Origin: Methanobrevibacter thaueri
GTDB taxonomy: Archaea > Methanobacteriota > Methanobacteria > Methanobacteriales > Methanobacteriaceae
Assembly: GCF_015062905.1 (NCBI RefSeq)
Contig: NZ_SUTK01000005.1
Span: forward strand, 1 to 60,156
Direction of reading: 5' to 3'
DNA: 60,156 nucleotides
Made by a program: the position numbers and the translations under genes
Shown here: positions 40,078-48,465 of the stretch, one piece after another
Layout of the letters: each line of letters begins with the position of its first letter
Position numbering within the stretch: the first letter of the stretch is position 1
Notes under the pieces: generated by a model
Told to the model about the DNA's origin: nothing
What the model saw: only the letters and a program-made list of their open reading frames with translations
Database searches by the model: none

Positions 40078-40854
40078 TTAAAATTTTCGTATATTGGTAA
40101 CATCAAAGTTTTTGCTGATTTCTTTTATTTGGCTGTCCGAACAGTCATAGACTCTGATGGTAATGTCATCAGTCAAACCGTTGATATTGCCTAAAATTGC
40201 ATCAGCATCATTGAGATTTTCTTTTGTTGCTTTTTTAATGAATATGTAATCGTCATTGTCATTATTGGATGCTTTTATAGATTCTCTTTTGCCGTTATTT
40301 GAGAGTTGGTTGCTGATTTTTTGGGCGTCTTTGGTATTCATGGAATCTACGGACACGCCGGTTGTTATTTCATAATCTGCATCAGCCGGAATCTTGCTTG
40401 TGAAATCCTTTAGGGAACTTATCTCCATCGGATTCGCTTTGATTTCACATAAATTCTTATATTTCTCTCCGTTGCTCTCTAAACTGATGTGGTCAATGTA
40501 AATATCTGCATTTGGGACATTGCGATATAATCCGGCCAGATATGTTTCGTTATTAGAATCGATTAACAATCTGACGCCATTTCCTCCGTTGTCGTCTTCC
40601 CAAACGACAGTACCGTTTAATGTGGTTTTATTTCCATTTGATGAATTGAAACCTTCAACGTTGGCTTTTACAATAAAACCGTCTTTATAATATTTTAAAT
40701 AAGTGTCTGGTATTTTATTTACTGTTGATTCGTCAAAAGCAGTTTTTTTCAAATCAGATGAATCATCTGTGGTAATATGGATAAATGCAAATGCAATTGC
40801 ACATACCACCAATATTATTATGATGTAGTCAATTAATGTGAATTTGATTTTCAT
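40078..40854 (-). CDS. Membrane-anchored extracytoplasmic protein, unknown
   Basis: The protein has 258 residues. One N-terminal helix (FTLIDYIIIILVVCAIAFAF, about 5-24) is followed by a soluble domain of about 230 residues with no family I can name. The beginning is similar in style to DUF4330-type proteins, which also start with a short LIDYIIIILV helix. It is cotranscribed with the oligosaccharide polymerase-like gene. A role at the outer membrane face in glycan export is possible but unproven. Confidence 0.55.
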   Translation of the reverse strand: MKIKFTLIDYIIIILVVCAIAFAFIHITTDDSSDLKKTAFDESTVNKIPDTYLKYYKDGFIVKANVEGFNSSNGNKTTLNGTVVWEDDNGGNGVRLLIDSNNETYLAGLYRNVPNADIYIDHISLESNGEKYKNLCEIKANPMEISSLKDFTSKIPADADYEITTGVSVDSMNTKDAQKISNQLSNNGKRESIKASNNDNDDYIFIKKATKENLNDADAILGNINGLTDDITIRVYDCSDSQIKEISKNFDVTNIRKF

Positions 40855-40862
40855 GTTTATAC

Positions 40863-41030
40863 CTAATCTTCATATAATGCTCCAACAGGGCAAACATCGA
40901 CACATTCGCCGCAGTTATTGCATTTACTCTCATCAATTATGATTGTATATGCTCTTCTTTCAATTGCTTCTTCCAAACATACGTCAATGCAGTCTTCACA
41001 GACTCCGCATTCTTCCATATCTACTTTCAA
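40863..41030 (-). CDS. Small 2[4Fe-4S] ferredoxin-like protein
   Basis: The protein has 55 residues with two cluster motifs. The second is standard, CNNCGECVDVCPVGA. The first is CGVCEDCIDVC, followed by LEEA instead of Pro, which is atypical but still gives C-x2-C-x2-C-x3-C. It starts with TTG at 41030, five bases after GGTGG; a GTG at 41039 would overlap that site. It probably carries electrons in the cytoplasm. A perfect TTTAGG-N4-CCTAAA box lies 81 bases upstream in the divergent promoter, so iron control is plausible. Confidence 0.75.
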   Translation of the reverse strand: MKVDMEECGVCEDCIDVCLEEAIERRAYTIIIDESKCNNCGECVDVCPVGALYED

Positions 41031-41110
41031 TTCATCCACCAAAAAAATTTTTAAAGAAATATAATTTAATTTAACTATCTTAATGTTTATATATTTTTGT
41101 CAAGATAATT

Positions 41111-41126
41111 TTTAGGTATTCCTAAA
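41111..41126. promoter_or_regulatory. Iron-box-like palindrome between the ferredoxin and 41169 genes
   Basis: TTTAGG-TATT-CCTAAA is a perfect 6-4-6 inverted repeat. It starts about 16 bases after the TATA box GTTTATATATTT (41085-41096), thus at the predicted start of the rightward mRNA. The same AT box, read on the other strand, could serve the ferredoxin. Confidence 0.55.
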
Positions 41127-41168
41127 GTTTTAATATTATGAAGTGCATATAGGTAATTGGTGTATGTA

Positions 41169-41522
41169 ATGATTTTCAACAAGTGGATTTCAATAATATT
41201 GTCAGGTTTGTTCTTCCTGTTTCTGGCTTTATTCTTCTCGACAATATCAGTCATATTTCTAAATGGCGGTTTGGTTCCGTTTTTGGGCCTGGTAATGTTT
41301 GTAATATTCTATTTTATTACAAGGGTGTTCTATAACTATCTTAGAAATGACGACAAATACAAGAACAACCGCCAGGTATCAAGTGATATGCCCGGTGAAA
41401 AATATTATACAAAAGGGGAATCCGATCCAAAGAAAGTATTCATTGTTATCTGGTTAATGGTGATTTTAGTATTGACTTCCGTCTCATTATGGCTGTACTC
41501 TTTTAATAATGGTTTGGTATGA
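41169..41522 (+). CDS. Small membrane protein of unknown function
   Basis: The protein has about 117 residues with three hydrophobic helices (ISIILSGLFFLFLALFF, FLGLVMFVIFYFITRVF, VFIVIWLMVILVLTSVSLWL). A charged cytoplasmic loop (YLRNDDKYKNNRQVSSD) lies between the second and third. Starts at TTG 41157, GTG 41160 and ATG 41169 are all in frame; I give the ATG, preceded by GGTG. No family is recognised. The iron-box-like site at its promoter suggests a link to metal supply. Confidence 0.55.
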   Translation: MIFNKWISIILSGLFFLFLALFFSTISVIFLNGGLVPFLGLVMFVIFYFITRVFYNYLRNDDKYKNNRQVSSDMPGEKYYTKGESDPKKVFIVIWLMVILVLTSVSLWLYSFNNGLV

Positions 41523-41596
41523 AATTGTTGAAAATTTCAAAAAAACCATAACCTTTATATATGATGTAATTAAATATTATAACTGTCTATTTGTAT

Positions 41597-41679
41597 GGAT
41601 GGGTACCCAAGCGGCCAAAGGGGAAGGACTTAAGATCCTTTGGCATAGGCCTCCGAGGGTTCGAATCCCTTCCCATCCA
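41597..41679 (+). tRNA. tRNA-Leu (UAA)
   Basis: The acceptor is GGATGGG/CCCATCC with discriminator A. The anticodon stem AAGGA/TCCTT encloses CTTAAGA, so the anticodon is TAA. A long variable arm (TGGCATAGGCCTCC) marks it as class II leucine tRNA. The T arm is GAGGG-TTCGAAT-CCCTT. A TATA box with purine-rich BRE (AACCTTTATATATG, 41550-41563) lies upstream. No CCA is encoded in full and no intron is seen. Confidence 0.95.
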
Positions 41680-41711
41680 CTATTTTATAATTTTTTGTTA
41701 TCTTCGATTAT

Positions 41712-41784
41712 GCCTTAGTGGCTCAGGTGGTAGAGCGCTACCTTGGTAAGGTAGAAGTCGGGGGTTCGAATCCCCCCTAAGGCT
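41712..41784 (+). tRNA. tRNA-Thr (GGU)
   Basis: The acceptor is GCCTTAG/CTAAGGC with discriminator T. The anticodon stem CTACC/GGTAG holds TTGGTAA, so the anticodon is GGT and reads ACC/ACU. The variable loop is short and the T loop is TTCGAAT. It lies 32 bases after tRNA-Leu and probably shares its transcript. No intron is seen. Confidence 0.95.
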
Positions 41785-41948
41785 TTCAAGCTATTTTTTC
41801 ATGACAATTTCATTATGCATCATGCCTTTTTTCTTTTTCGATTTTGATGTAAAAAATATTTTACATAAATTACTTAAAGTATAATAACTTTAAATTAAAT
41901 AATATTTATGAACATTTTATTTTCAAAAATTTTTTAAAGGTGAAAATT

Positions 41949-42815
41949 GTGAATTATAAAAAGATTATACTTGTGGGATTTATTTCCGCATTTGTTGCTG
42001 TTTTAACTTCTGTTTTAGGAGTTGCAGGTACTGTTATAGGTTCAGTTATTTCATCCATGCTTTATAACATGCTTTCAGAAGCTTTAGAGGAACCTGTCTC
42101 AACCGCAAAATTCAGCACCAATTTCGAATGGGAAATTGCATATATATTTCCACTTGCGGTCATTGCTTTAATTCAGTTATTGTTAATTTTCGCTATGCTG
42201 TCTGAATTTGGAATTTTGCCTACTACATTCCTCAATGCCTATTTGTCCTTGCAAAATTTAGCTAATAATAATTTATATAGGATTTTAGGTATTGCAATGA
42301 TAATTATAAGCGTGTATCCTCTTGTTCTAAAACCGGATATTATCAAAAAGGCTCACGGGGTTATCATAGCATTTGTCGGGCTAATATTTTTGGCCCGTGG
42401 TTTTGTAGATTTGGGAAATGCAATTACAGACATTTATGACGATGTGTTCATTGTCTTTGATTTTCCAATAGCAGTTCTTGCATTGATTTTGATTTTATTC
42501 GTGATAATCAGAATTTTAATGTCTGCAAAAGATTCTGAAAAAGAGTTTAGGATAATTAAGCATAATGATAATGAAAATTTCGCGCATAATGTTAAAAAGG
42601 TTCATCATTCAAAAAAACATACAGATTTTGATTATGATAAAAAAATGGAAGAGATTCGCACAAAAAGGTATCACAGACCAAAAAGGCCTAATGCCAACTC
42701 CGAAGTCCAATCCCAAGATCAAAGTGTTGATGAAAAGCATGATGCCGGTATAAATAAATCTTCAGGCAATATTCAGTTCGAATCTAATGACCTGCTTGAC
42801 GATTATAGGAAATAG
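41949..42815 (+). CDS. Membrane protein of unknown function upstream of phoU-like gene
   Basis: The protein has about 288 residues with five to six helices in the first 195 residues. A long, charged cytoplasmic tail follows, rich in Lys, His, Asp and Asn (KRYHRPKRPNAN, then SNDLLDDYRK). GTG 41949 has AAAGGTG at a good distance; the GTG at 41940 overlaps it. No family is recognised. The PhoU-like gene begins 9 bases later, so it may sense or transport something linked to phosphate, but nothing in its sequence proves that. Confidence 0.6.
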   Translation: MNYKKIILVGFISAFVAVLTSVLGVAGTVIGSVISSMLYNMLSEALEEPVSTAKFSTNFEWEIAYIFPLAVIALIQLLLIFAMLSEFGILPTTFLNAYLSLQNLANNNLYRILGIAMIIISVYPLVLKPDIIKKAHGVIIAFVGLIFLARGFVDLGNAITDIYDDVFIVFDFPIAVLALILILFVIIRILMSAKDSEKEFRIIKHNDNENFAHNVKKVHHSKKHTDFDYDKKMEEIRTKRYHRPKRPNANSEVQSQDQSVDEKHDAGINKSSGNIQFESNDLLDDYRK

Positions 42816-42823
42816 TTGATAAA

Positions 42824-43708
42824 ATGGGCAAAAAGGATAAAACATTAAAGGACATATTGGATTTTATTTTATACGAAAATCCCTCAACTCAGGATGAGAT
42901 AGCTGAAAAGCTGGGCATTTCTAGAAGGTATGTCACTCAGCTCCTGCAGCCTCTTGTAAAAGACGGAACTGTCAAAAGGGCATATATGATTGATTTGAAG
43001 AACTATGAAGAAATAGTCTCCTCTGTAGGAGATTATTCAAGAACAAAAACCAATACCGGAAACGCCCTGATTAATGATATGCTGGAAAACATGGCAAAGC
43101 ATGTCCACTCCCAGCTTGAAATGTCCTTTGATGCGGTTTTGGAATATGATGAGGATAAGGCCAATAAGGCCCTGGAAATGGATTATGCCACAAACAACAT
43201 GGTTGAAAAAATAAGGACATCTGTAGAGACAATCGTAAGTCTCAACAAGCATTCTCAAATTTCAAAATCAATTTTATACAATGAAATTGCATATGACCTT
43301 GAGCGTATAGGCGATTATTGCGGCCATATTGCAAAATTCGTCATCAATGATGTTTATGAAGTCGATAAGAATGTCTTGAAGAAACTCAAAAAGATGTACA
43401 AGACAGCACAGTCCATGATCAGAATATCCATGAAGGCATTCATCGAAGGAGATACTGACTTAAAGGATGATTTGATGAAACAGGAAGAGACAATTCATAT
43501 CATGCAATCCAAGGCCATCAATCTGATTGCGACCCAAATGGCCGAAAGCACATTTGATGAAAAGGAACGTTCAAACTATTTCATCTACCTGTTCAGACTC
43601 ATCAAGGCATTCAAAAGGATTGGAGACATTTCCGTTGAAATGATGGATGTTGCAGTCGAGTTTCATGACAACATTCCAAGACCGACAACTCCAAGGACTT
43701 TCAGATAA
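42824..43708 (+). CDS. phoU: PhoU-like regulator with N-terminal helix-turn-helix
   Basis: The protein has 294 residues. Residues about 20-50 are a winged helix (TQDEIAEKLGISRRYVTQLLQPLV). The rest is the all-helical PhoU repeat, with metal-binding DLERIGDYCGHIAKF in the first half and FKRIGDISVEMMD in the second. PhoU proteins control phosphate uptake through Pst transporters. The added HTH makes this an archaeal DNA-binding type. No pst genes are nearby. It forms an operon with the membrane protein before it. Confidence 0.85.
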   Translation: MGKKDKTLKDILDFILYENPSTQDEIAEKLGISRRYVTQLLQPLVKDGTVKRAYMIDLKNYEEIVSSVGDYSRTKTNTGNALINDMLENMAKHVHSQLEMSFDAVLEYDEDKANKALEMDYATNNMVEKIRTSVETIVSLNKHSQISKSILYNEIAYDLERIGDYCGHIAKFVINDVYEVDKNVLKKLKKMYKTAQSMIRISMKAFIEGDTDLKDDLMKQEETIHIMQSKAINLIATQMAESTFDEKERSNYFIYLFRLIKAFKRIGDISVEMMDVAVEFHDNIPRPTTPRTFR

Positions 43709-43724
43709 TTTTTTTTTACTGACT

Positions 43725-44567
43725 CTATTCGTCATATATCCTTGTTGTGGCATGCCTGTCGGCCCAACATTGGATGCAGACGCCGATTGGAAGACCTGCA
43801 GTATGGGTATGAGCTTTTAGAATTTTTACATCTAAAGTGGTTGTTTTTCCGCCAAGTCCCATCGGACCTATTCCTGATGCATTGATTTCCTCCAGGATTT
43901 CCTCTTCAAGTTTGGCTATCTGAGGGTCAGGGTTTCTTTCGCCGATTTTTCCAAGCAATGCCTTTTTACCTAGTTTTAAGCATAAATCGGAAGTTCCTCC
44001 GATTCCAACGCCCACAACAGTTGGAGGGCATGGTTTTCCTTTTGCCTTAAGAACTGATTCGACAACGAATTCCTTGATGCCTTCGATACCTTCGGCAGGA
44101 AGGGCCATCTTCATTGCATTGTTGTTTTCTGAACCGAATCCCTTTGGCAATATTGTTATTTCAATGTAGTCTTCATCAATCAGTTCAATGTCGATTGGAG
44201 GAATGTAATCCCCAACGTTTATGTTGGTGTTTTCGCGTGTGAGGGGATCTACGATGTTCGGCCTGATTGGAACATCTGTTGTGGCCTTTTTAATTCCCTC
44301 TTCAATGCCTTCACGCAGATTTTCAACTTCCACATTACCTAACTTCACAAAAACAACCGGCAGACCTGTATCCTGGCACATCGGAATTCCTTTTTCTTCT
44401 GCAAGTTCAATATTCTTTAAGATAGCTTCAATATTTAACCTTGCAAGTTCATGTTCTTCTATTTTAAGAGCATCTTCAAGTGATTTTTTTACATCATCAC
44501 CAAGAACGATAACCGCTTGCCTGTAAAGTTCATAGACTGTTTCCTTAATAACATCTTTAGTAATCAA
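43725..44567 (-). CDS. Fumarate hydratase class I, alpha (N-terminal) subunit
   Basis: The protein has 280 residues with the conserved MCQDTGLPVVFVKLG (cluster cysteine), a middle GxGSENNNAMKMALPAEG and ending AGLPIGVCIQCWADRH. This is the two-subunit form of the [4Fe-4S] fumarase. Its beta partner is not in the window. It converts fumarate to malate and works in the incomplete reductive citric acid pathway. The start is 50 bases from porF, so it may be on the por mRNA. Confidence 0.9.
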   Translation of the reverse strand: MITKDVIKETVYELYRQAVIVLGDDVKKSLEDALKIEEHELARLNIEAILKNIELAEEKGIPMCQDTGLPVVFVKLGNVEVENLREGIEEGIKKATTDVPIRPNIVDPLTRENTNINVGDYIPPIDIELIDEDYIEITILPKGFGSENNNAMKMALPAEGIEGIKEFVVESVLKAKGKPCPPTVVGVGIGGTSDLCLKLGKKALLGKIGERNPDPQIAKLEEEILEEINASGIGPMGLGGKTTTLDVKILKAHTHTAGLPIGVCIQCWADRHATTRIYDE

Positions 44568-44617
44568 ATTAATAACCTTGTAAAATTAATTAATCTTATT
44601 TTTGATTTTTGGAATAT

Positions 44618-44860
44618 TTAAATTTTGATTACATCCAGTGGACAAACTTCAACGCAATCCCTGCAGCGGGTACAATTGTCGCTGTTGATGGTTATGGCAC
44701 CGCCCAAAATCTCGATGGCATTCTCCTTGCATGCCAATAAGCATGGAGCCTCTGATGGTGGTTGGCAATTCATACAAAATAAGGTTGGAGTGTCAACATT
44801 TGGTGTTTGTTGACAACTTCCACAGGTTGTACATTCAGTACAATTTCCTGATTTAAACAT
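44618..44860 (-). CDS. porF: PorF-like ferredoxin
   Basis: The 80-residue protein has N-terminal cysteines (CTECTTCGSC), a middle CMNC with APCLLAC, and a C-terminal [4Fe-4S] motif CTRCRDCVEVCP. It is the sixth and last gene of the por cluster. PorE and PorF are accessory ferredoxin-like proteins of the methanogen pyruvate oxidoreductase, thought to pass electrons between the core enzyme and its acceptors. It lies 7 bases after porE. Confidence 0.82.
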   Translation of the reverse strand: MFKSGNCTECTTCGSCQQTPNVDTPTLFCMNCQPPSEAPCLLACKENAIEILGGAITINSDNCTRCRDCVEVCPLDVIKI

Positions 44861-44867
44861 AATTTTT

Positions 44868-45371
44868 CTATTCGTCTAAGACAAGTCTTGCTCTTGCCTG
44901 ACTTGTAATCACATGGACAAAGCTACCTTTTCCACTACTGTCCGGTTCATACAGCCCTGCCATTTTGGCCAAGTATTTCTCTTGGTTTTTGGCTCTGACC
45001 TTTTCAGGATCGGCAACAGTAATAGCTCTTTTGGTACATGCTTTGATACATGCAGGTCCTTCTTCTCTGTCGGCACAGAGGTCACATTTTTCGGCAACTT
45101 TTGATTGGAAAGTCATTGCACCGAATGGACAAACCATTACGCACAATCCGCAACCGATACATTTCTCAGTGTCGACGCCATCGTCGGTGATTGCCTCGGT
45201 AGGACAGATTTTTATACATGGTGCACTTTCACAATGTTGACATACAATGGAATAAAAGGAAGAATCATGTTCTATTATTTTTATTCTGCTAGCATTATGG
45301 ATTGATGCGCACATATTTGAACAGTTGAGACATCCATCACACAAATTGCTATTTACAACAATACTTTCCAT
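44868..45371 (-). CDS. porE: PorE-like polyferredoxin
   Basis: This is a 167-residue HycB/DMSO-type ferredoxin. Cysteine motifs are CDGCLNCSNMC, CQHCESAPCIKICP, CIGCGLCVMVCP and CDLCADREEGPACIKAC, sufficient for four [4Fe-4S] clusters. It belongs to the por operon and would carry electrons from pyruvate oxidation or toward CO2 reduction. It follows porB by 9 bases. Confidence 0.85.
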   Translation of the reverse strand: MESIVVNSNLCDGCLNCSNMCASIHNASRIKIIEHDSSFYSIVCQHCESAPCIKICPTEAITDDGVDTEKCIGCGLCVMVCPFGAMTFQSKVAEKCDLCADREEGPACIKACTKRAITVADPEKVRAKNQEKYLAKMAGLYEPDSSGKGSFVHVITSQARARLVLDE

Positions 45372-45380
45372 TGTATCACC

Positions 45381-46250
45381 TTATAAGCCTAGTTCTTTAC
45401 ACTCTGCATCAACATATTTTTGGATTTTTTCAATGAGCTCGTCATTCAGGTGTCTGAATCTTTTTTGTGGAGCCAAGTATTCTTTTACCGGTTTTCTTTC
45501 TTCAGGCCTGTAAGTGATTTCGAATTTGCCGTCCACGATTTCATATAAAATCCATGATCCAGTTTCTACAGCTAATCTACCCATTTCGATTGTTCTTTCA
45601 GAAGGGAATCCCCAACCGGTAGTACATGGTTGTTGTAAGTGGATATATGCAGGACCTTTGGTTTCTGCAGCCTTTTTGACCTTGTTGACATAATCTTCAG
45701 GGTATGCAATTGAAGCTGTTGCGACATAAGGTATTCCATGTGCTGCCATAATCATCGGCATATTTTTCTTAGGTTTGTCTTCACCGAAACTTGCAACACC
45801 GCTTGGTGAAGTTGTAGTGCTTGCACCGTATGGGGTTGCTCCACTTCTTTGGATACCTGTGTTCATGTATGCTTCGTTATCGTAACAGATGTATGTCATG
45901 TTGTGTCCTCTTTCCATAGCTCCGGATAAGGATTGCAGACCGATATCTACTGTTCCTCCGTCACCACCGAAAGCAACAACATTCACGTCATCTTTTCCTT
46001 GAATTCTGAGTGCACTTTCTACACCGGATGCTACAGCACCTGAGTTTTCAAATGCTACGTGGATGAATGGAATTTCCCATGCAGTTTCAGGGTAAGGTGT
46101 GGTCATAACTTCAAGACAACCTGTAGCGGAAACGGCTACAGTATTTTCACCTAATGCGTTTAAAGCTAATTTAACTGCGATGGATGCTCCACAACCAGCA
46201 CATCCTCTGTGTCCTGGTGCTAATAAATTTTTATCAGGAATGTCCACCAT
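45381..46250 (-). CDS. porB: Pyruvate:ferredoxin oxidoreductase subunit beta
   Basis: This is the 289-residue thiamine diphosphate-binding subunit. GHRGCAGCGASIAVKLAL has the first cluster cysteines, and FGGDGGTVDIGLQSLSGAMERGHNMTYICYDNEAYMNTG is the TPP-magnesium motif with GDG and the downstream NEAY. Further cysteines come later (QQPCTTGW). Por makes pyruvate from acetyl-CoA and CO2 in autotrophic growth. The start is 2 bases after the porA stop. Confidence 0.95.
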   Translation of the reverse strand: MVDIPDKNLLAPGHRGCAGCGASIAVKLALNALGENTVAVSATGCLEVMTTPYPETAWEIPFIHVAFENSGAVASGVESALRIQGKDDVNVVAFGGDGGTVDIGLQSLSGAMERGHNMTYICYDNEAYMNTGIQRSGATPYGASTTTSPSGVASFGEDKPKKNMPMIMAAHGIPYVATASIAYPEDYVNKVKKAAETKGPAYIHLQQPCTTGWGFPSERTIEMGRLAVETGSWILYEIVDGKFEITYRPEERKPVKEYLAPQKRFRHLNDELIEKIQKYVDAECKELGL

Positions 46251-46252
46251 TT

Positions 46253-47401
46253 TTATTCCTCCTTAAGTCCAATCCATGTGACATCATTTTCAGGACCATT
46301 TTTGGTAATTTCATAAATTTCAGTCAGTGCTTCAGGGGTAATGTCCCTTCCGCCTAAACCGGTAATGAATCCATAAATCTCTTTGTCAATTTTAAGTTTC
46401 ATGTCGCCGAATAATGCTCCACCCATTCCGATTGCGAAGTTTTTGTCAACAACTGCAAGTTTGCTGCAGTTTTTCACAACATCGTTGATTGCATCAACAG
46501 GGAACGGTCTGTATGATCTGATTTTGAGCAATCCGACTTTTTCGCCTTTTGCTCTTAACTCGTCTACGATAACTCTGATACTACTGCAGAGTGATCCCAT
46601 AGCGACATAAATGATTTCAGCATCATCTGTTTTATATCCTTCAACAAGACCATATTGTCTTCCGAATATTTCTGCAAATTCATCGCAGGTCTTTTGGATT
46701 ACGTCAAGGGCATTGTTCATTGCAACGTCCATGTCGTGTCTTGCTTCCATGTAATATTCAGGGTCGGCAAAGTTACCGATGGACATTGGGTCTTTAGGAT
46801 CAAGATATGCATGTTCTGGAACATATGGAGGTAGGAACTCATCTACACTTTCTTGATCTGGAATTTCAACAGGTTCAACTGTGTGGGTCAGGATAAATCC
46901 GTCTAAACATACCATTGAAGGTAATAATATATCAGGATTTTCTGAAACTTTATAAGCCATTAAGGTTGTGTCTAATGCTTCTTGAGCATCTTCAACATAG
47001 ATTTGTAACCAACCTGCATCTTTTTGTGCAATGGAATCTTGCTGGTCATTCCAAATGTTTAATGGAGCAGAAATTGCTCTGTTTGCATCAGCCAATACGA
47101 AAGGTGTTCTCATACCTGCTGCTGCATATAAAATTTCGTGCATTAACATTAATCCTTGTGAAGATGTTGCTGTAAATACCCTTACTCCAGCACCGCTTGC
47201 TCCAACCGCAGCACTTATAGCACTGTGTTCTGATTCTACTTTGACATATTTAGCATCAATCTTTTCGTCAGCAACATATTGAGCTAAGTATTCTGAAATT
47301 GTAGTTTGTGGAGTAATCGGATAAACAGGAATAACTTGTGGTTTAGCTAATCTTACAGCTTCTGCAACTGCTTTATTTGAGGTCATTACTTCTTTTACCA
47401 T
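46253..47401 (-). CDS. porA: Pyruvate:ferredoxin oxidoreductase subunit alpha
   Basis: The protein has 382 residues with the pyrimidine-binding N-terminal domain (VYPITPQTTISEYLAQYV, then SEHSAISAAVGASGAGVRVFTATSSQGLMLM). A C-terminal domain has IRVIVDELRAKGEKVGLLKIRSYRPFP. The size and motif order match PorA. It pairs with PorB to form the active site. The start abuts the porD stop. Confidence 0.95.
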   Translation of the reverse strand: MVKEVMTSNKAVAEAVRLAKPQVIPVYPITPQTTISEYLAQYVADEKIDAKYVKVESEHSAISAAVGASGAGVRVFTATSSQGLMLMHEILYAAAGMRTPFVLADANRAISAPLNIWNDQQDSIAQKDAGWLQIYVEDAQEALDTTLMAYKVSENPDILLPSMVCLDGFILTHTVEPVEIPDQESVDEFLPPYVPEHAYLDPKDPMSIGNFADPEYYMEARHDMDVAMNNALDVIQKTCDEFAEIFGRQYGLVEGYKTDDAEIIYVAMGSLCSSIRVIVDELRAKGEKVGLLKIRSYRPFPVDAINDVVKNCSKLAVVDKNFAIGMGGALFGDMKLKIDKEIYGFITGLGGRDITPEALTEIYEITKNGPENDVTWIGLKEE

Positions 47402-47653
47402 CTAATCACTCTCTTCTTGTATCATTTCGATTGAATCTGAAGGACATTCGTATGCGCAAATTCCACATCCTTTACAGTAATCGTAATCAATATCATGTTG
47501 TTTGTTTATACAGGAATCTGGACAGAATAATATACAGTTATCACAATCAATACATGATTCTTTATCCAATATAGGTTTGAAAGTTCTCCAGCTTCCAGTT
47601 TTATTGTTTTTAGTATTTCCTGGTGTTTTAATTACACATCCTATATTTACCAT
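47402..47653 (-). CDS. porD: Pyruvate:ferredoxin oxidoreductase subunit delta
   Basis: This is an 83-residue ferredoxin subunit with two complete motifs, CIDCDNCILFCPDSC and CKGCGICAYECPSD. It carries electrons between the PorAB active site and external ferredoxin. It lies between porC and porA, as in other methanogens. Confidence 0.93.
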   Translation of the reverse strand: MVNIGCVIKTPGNTKNNKTGSWRTFKPILDKESCIDCDNCILFCPDSCINKQHDIDYDYCKGCGICAYECPSDSIEMIQEESD

Positions 47654-47664
47654 AATCTCACCTA

Positions 47665-48186
47665 TTATCCCATATCGTAAGCTTTTTTGGTAGCTTCCGC
47701 GTTAAGTTCTCCAATTTTTCCAGGGAAGGTTTCTTTAATAACTTCAAGAAGTGAATCGATACTTACAACTCCTGTCTTTTTAGCAAAGTATCCTAAGATA
47801 ATTGTGTTCACGATGTTGCGTCCTAACATGTCAAGCGCAATTCCGGTCGCATCGATTTTGTGGACTTCATGATCTCCACTACCTTCGAATGTTTTAGTGT
47901 TAATAATTACTTCAGTGTTGTCCTTAATTCCGGAAAATACATCTACTACATTTAACAGTCCTTCGTCTAAAACCAATACGTAGTCTGGGTTGTATACTTG
48001 GTATCTCATTTTGATTGGCTCATCATCAATTCTTGTGAAAGCCATAACTGGAGCACCTCTACGTTCAACTCCGAAAAATGGGAAAGCCTGAACAGATTTG
48101 CCGTCTTTGAATGCAGCTTTTGCCAAAATTTCAGCAGCTGTTACAGAGCCTTGCCCGCCTCTGCCATGAAAACGAATTTCAATCAT
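47665..48186 (-). CDS. porC: Pyruvate:ferredoxin oxidoreductase subunit gamma
   Basis: The 173-residue protein starts MIEIRFHGRGGQGSVTAAEILA, the signature of gamma subunits, and has RRGAPVMAFTRIDDEPI. It completes the four-subunit core. It is the first gene of porCDABEF; TCTCCTCC on the plus strand just before it is its ribosome site (GGAGGAGA on the minus). An AT-rich region of 279 bases to the next gene contains promoters in both directions and nothing else. Confidence 0.95.
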   Translation of the reverse strand: MIEIRFHGRGGQGSVTAAEILAKAAFKDGKSVQAFPFFGVERRGAPVMAFTRIDDEPIKMRYQVYNPDYVLVLDEGLLNVVDVFSGIKDNTEVIINTKTFEGSGDHEVHKIDATGIALDMLGRNIVNTIILGYFAKKTGVVSIDSLLEVIKETFPGKIGELNAEATKKAYDMG

Positions 48187-48465
48187 TAATTCTCCTCCAT
48201 ATATTTATCATGTATAATCATTATAAATTACAAAATATATAAATTTTATGTTAAATTTTCATTTTTGGATAATTTTGTTTTAATTTTTTTGTTTAAATCT
48301 TTTATTTTTTCTTTATTTTTTTGAAATTCTTTTTATAATTTTTCTTTTTTCATTTTACAGTTTCTATATCTTTTTTGAAAAATAATACTTTTTTTAAAAA
48401 AAATTAAAATTTAATATATTTAAAAATATAATATTATTATAAAAATAATTTGGTTGGGAAGTTTT

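Noticed and set aside
48192..48200. TCTCCTCC near porC, at first taken as another UCUCCUC loop
   Set aside because: It is the reverse complement of the porC ribosome site and is not in a hairpin loop.
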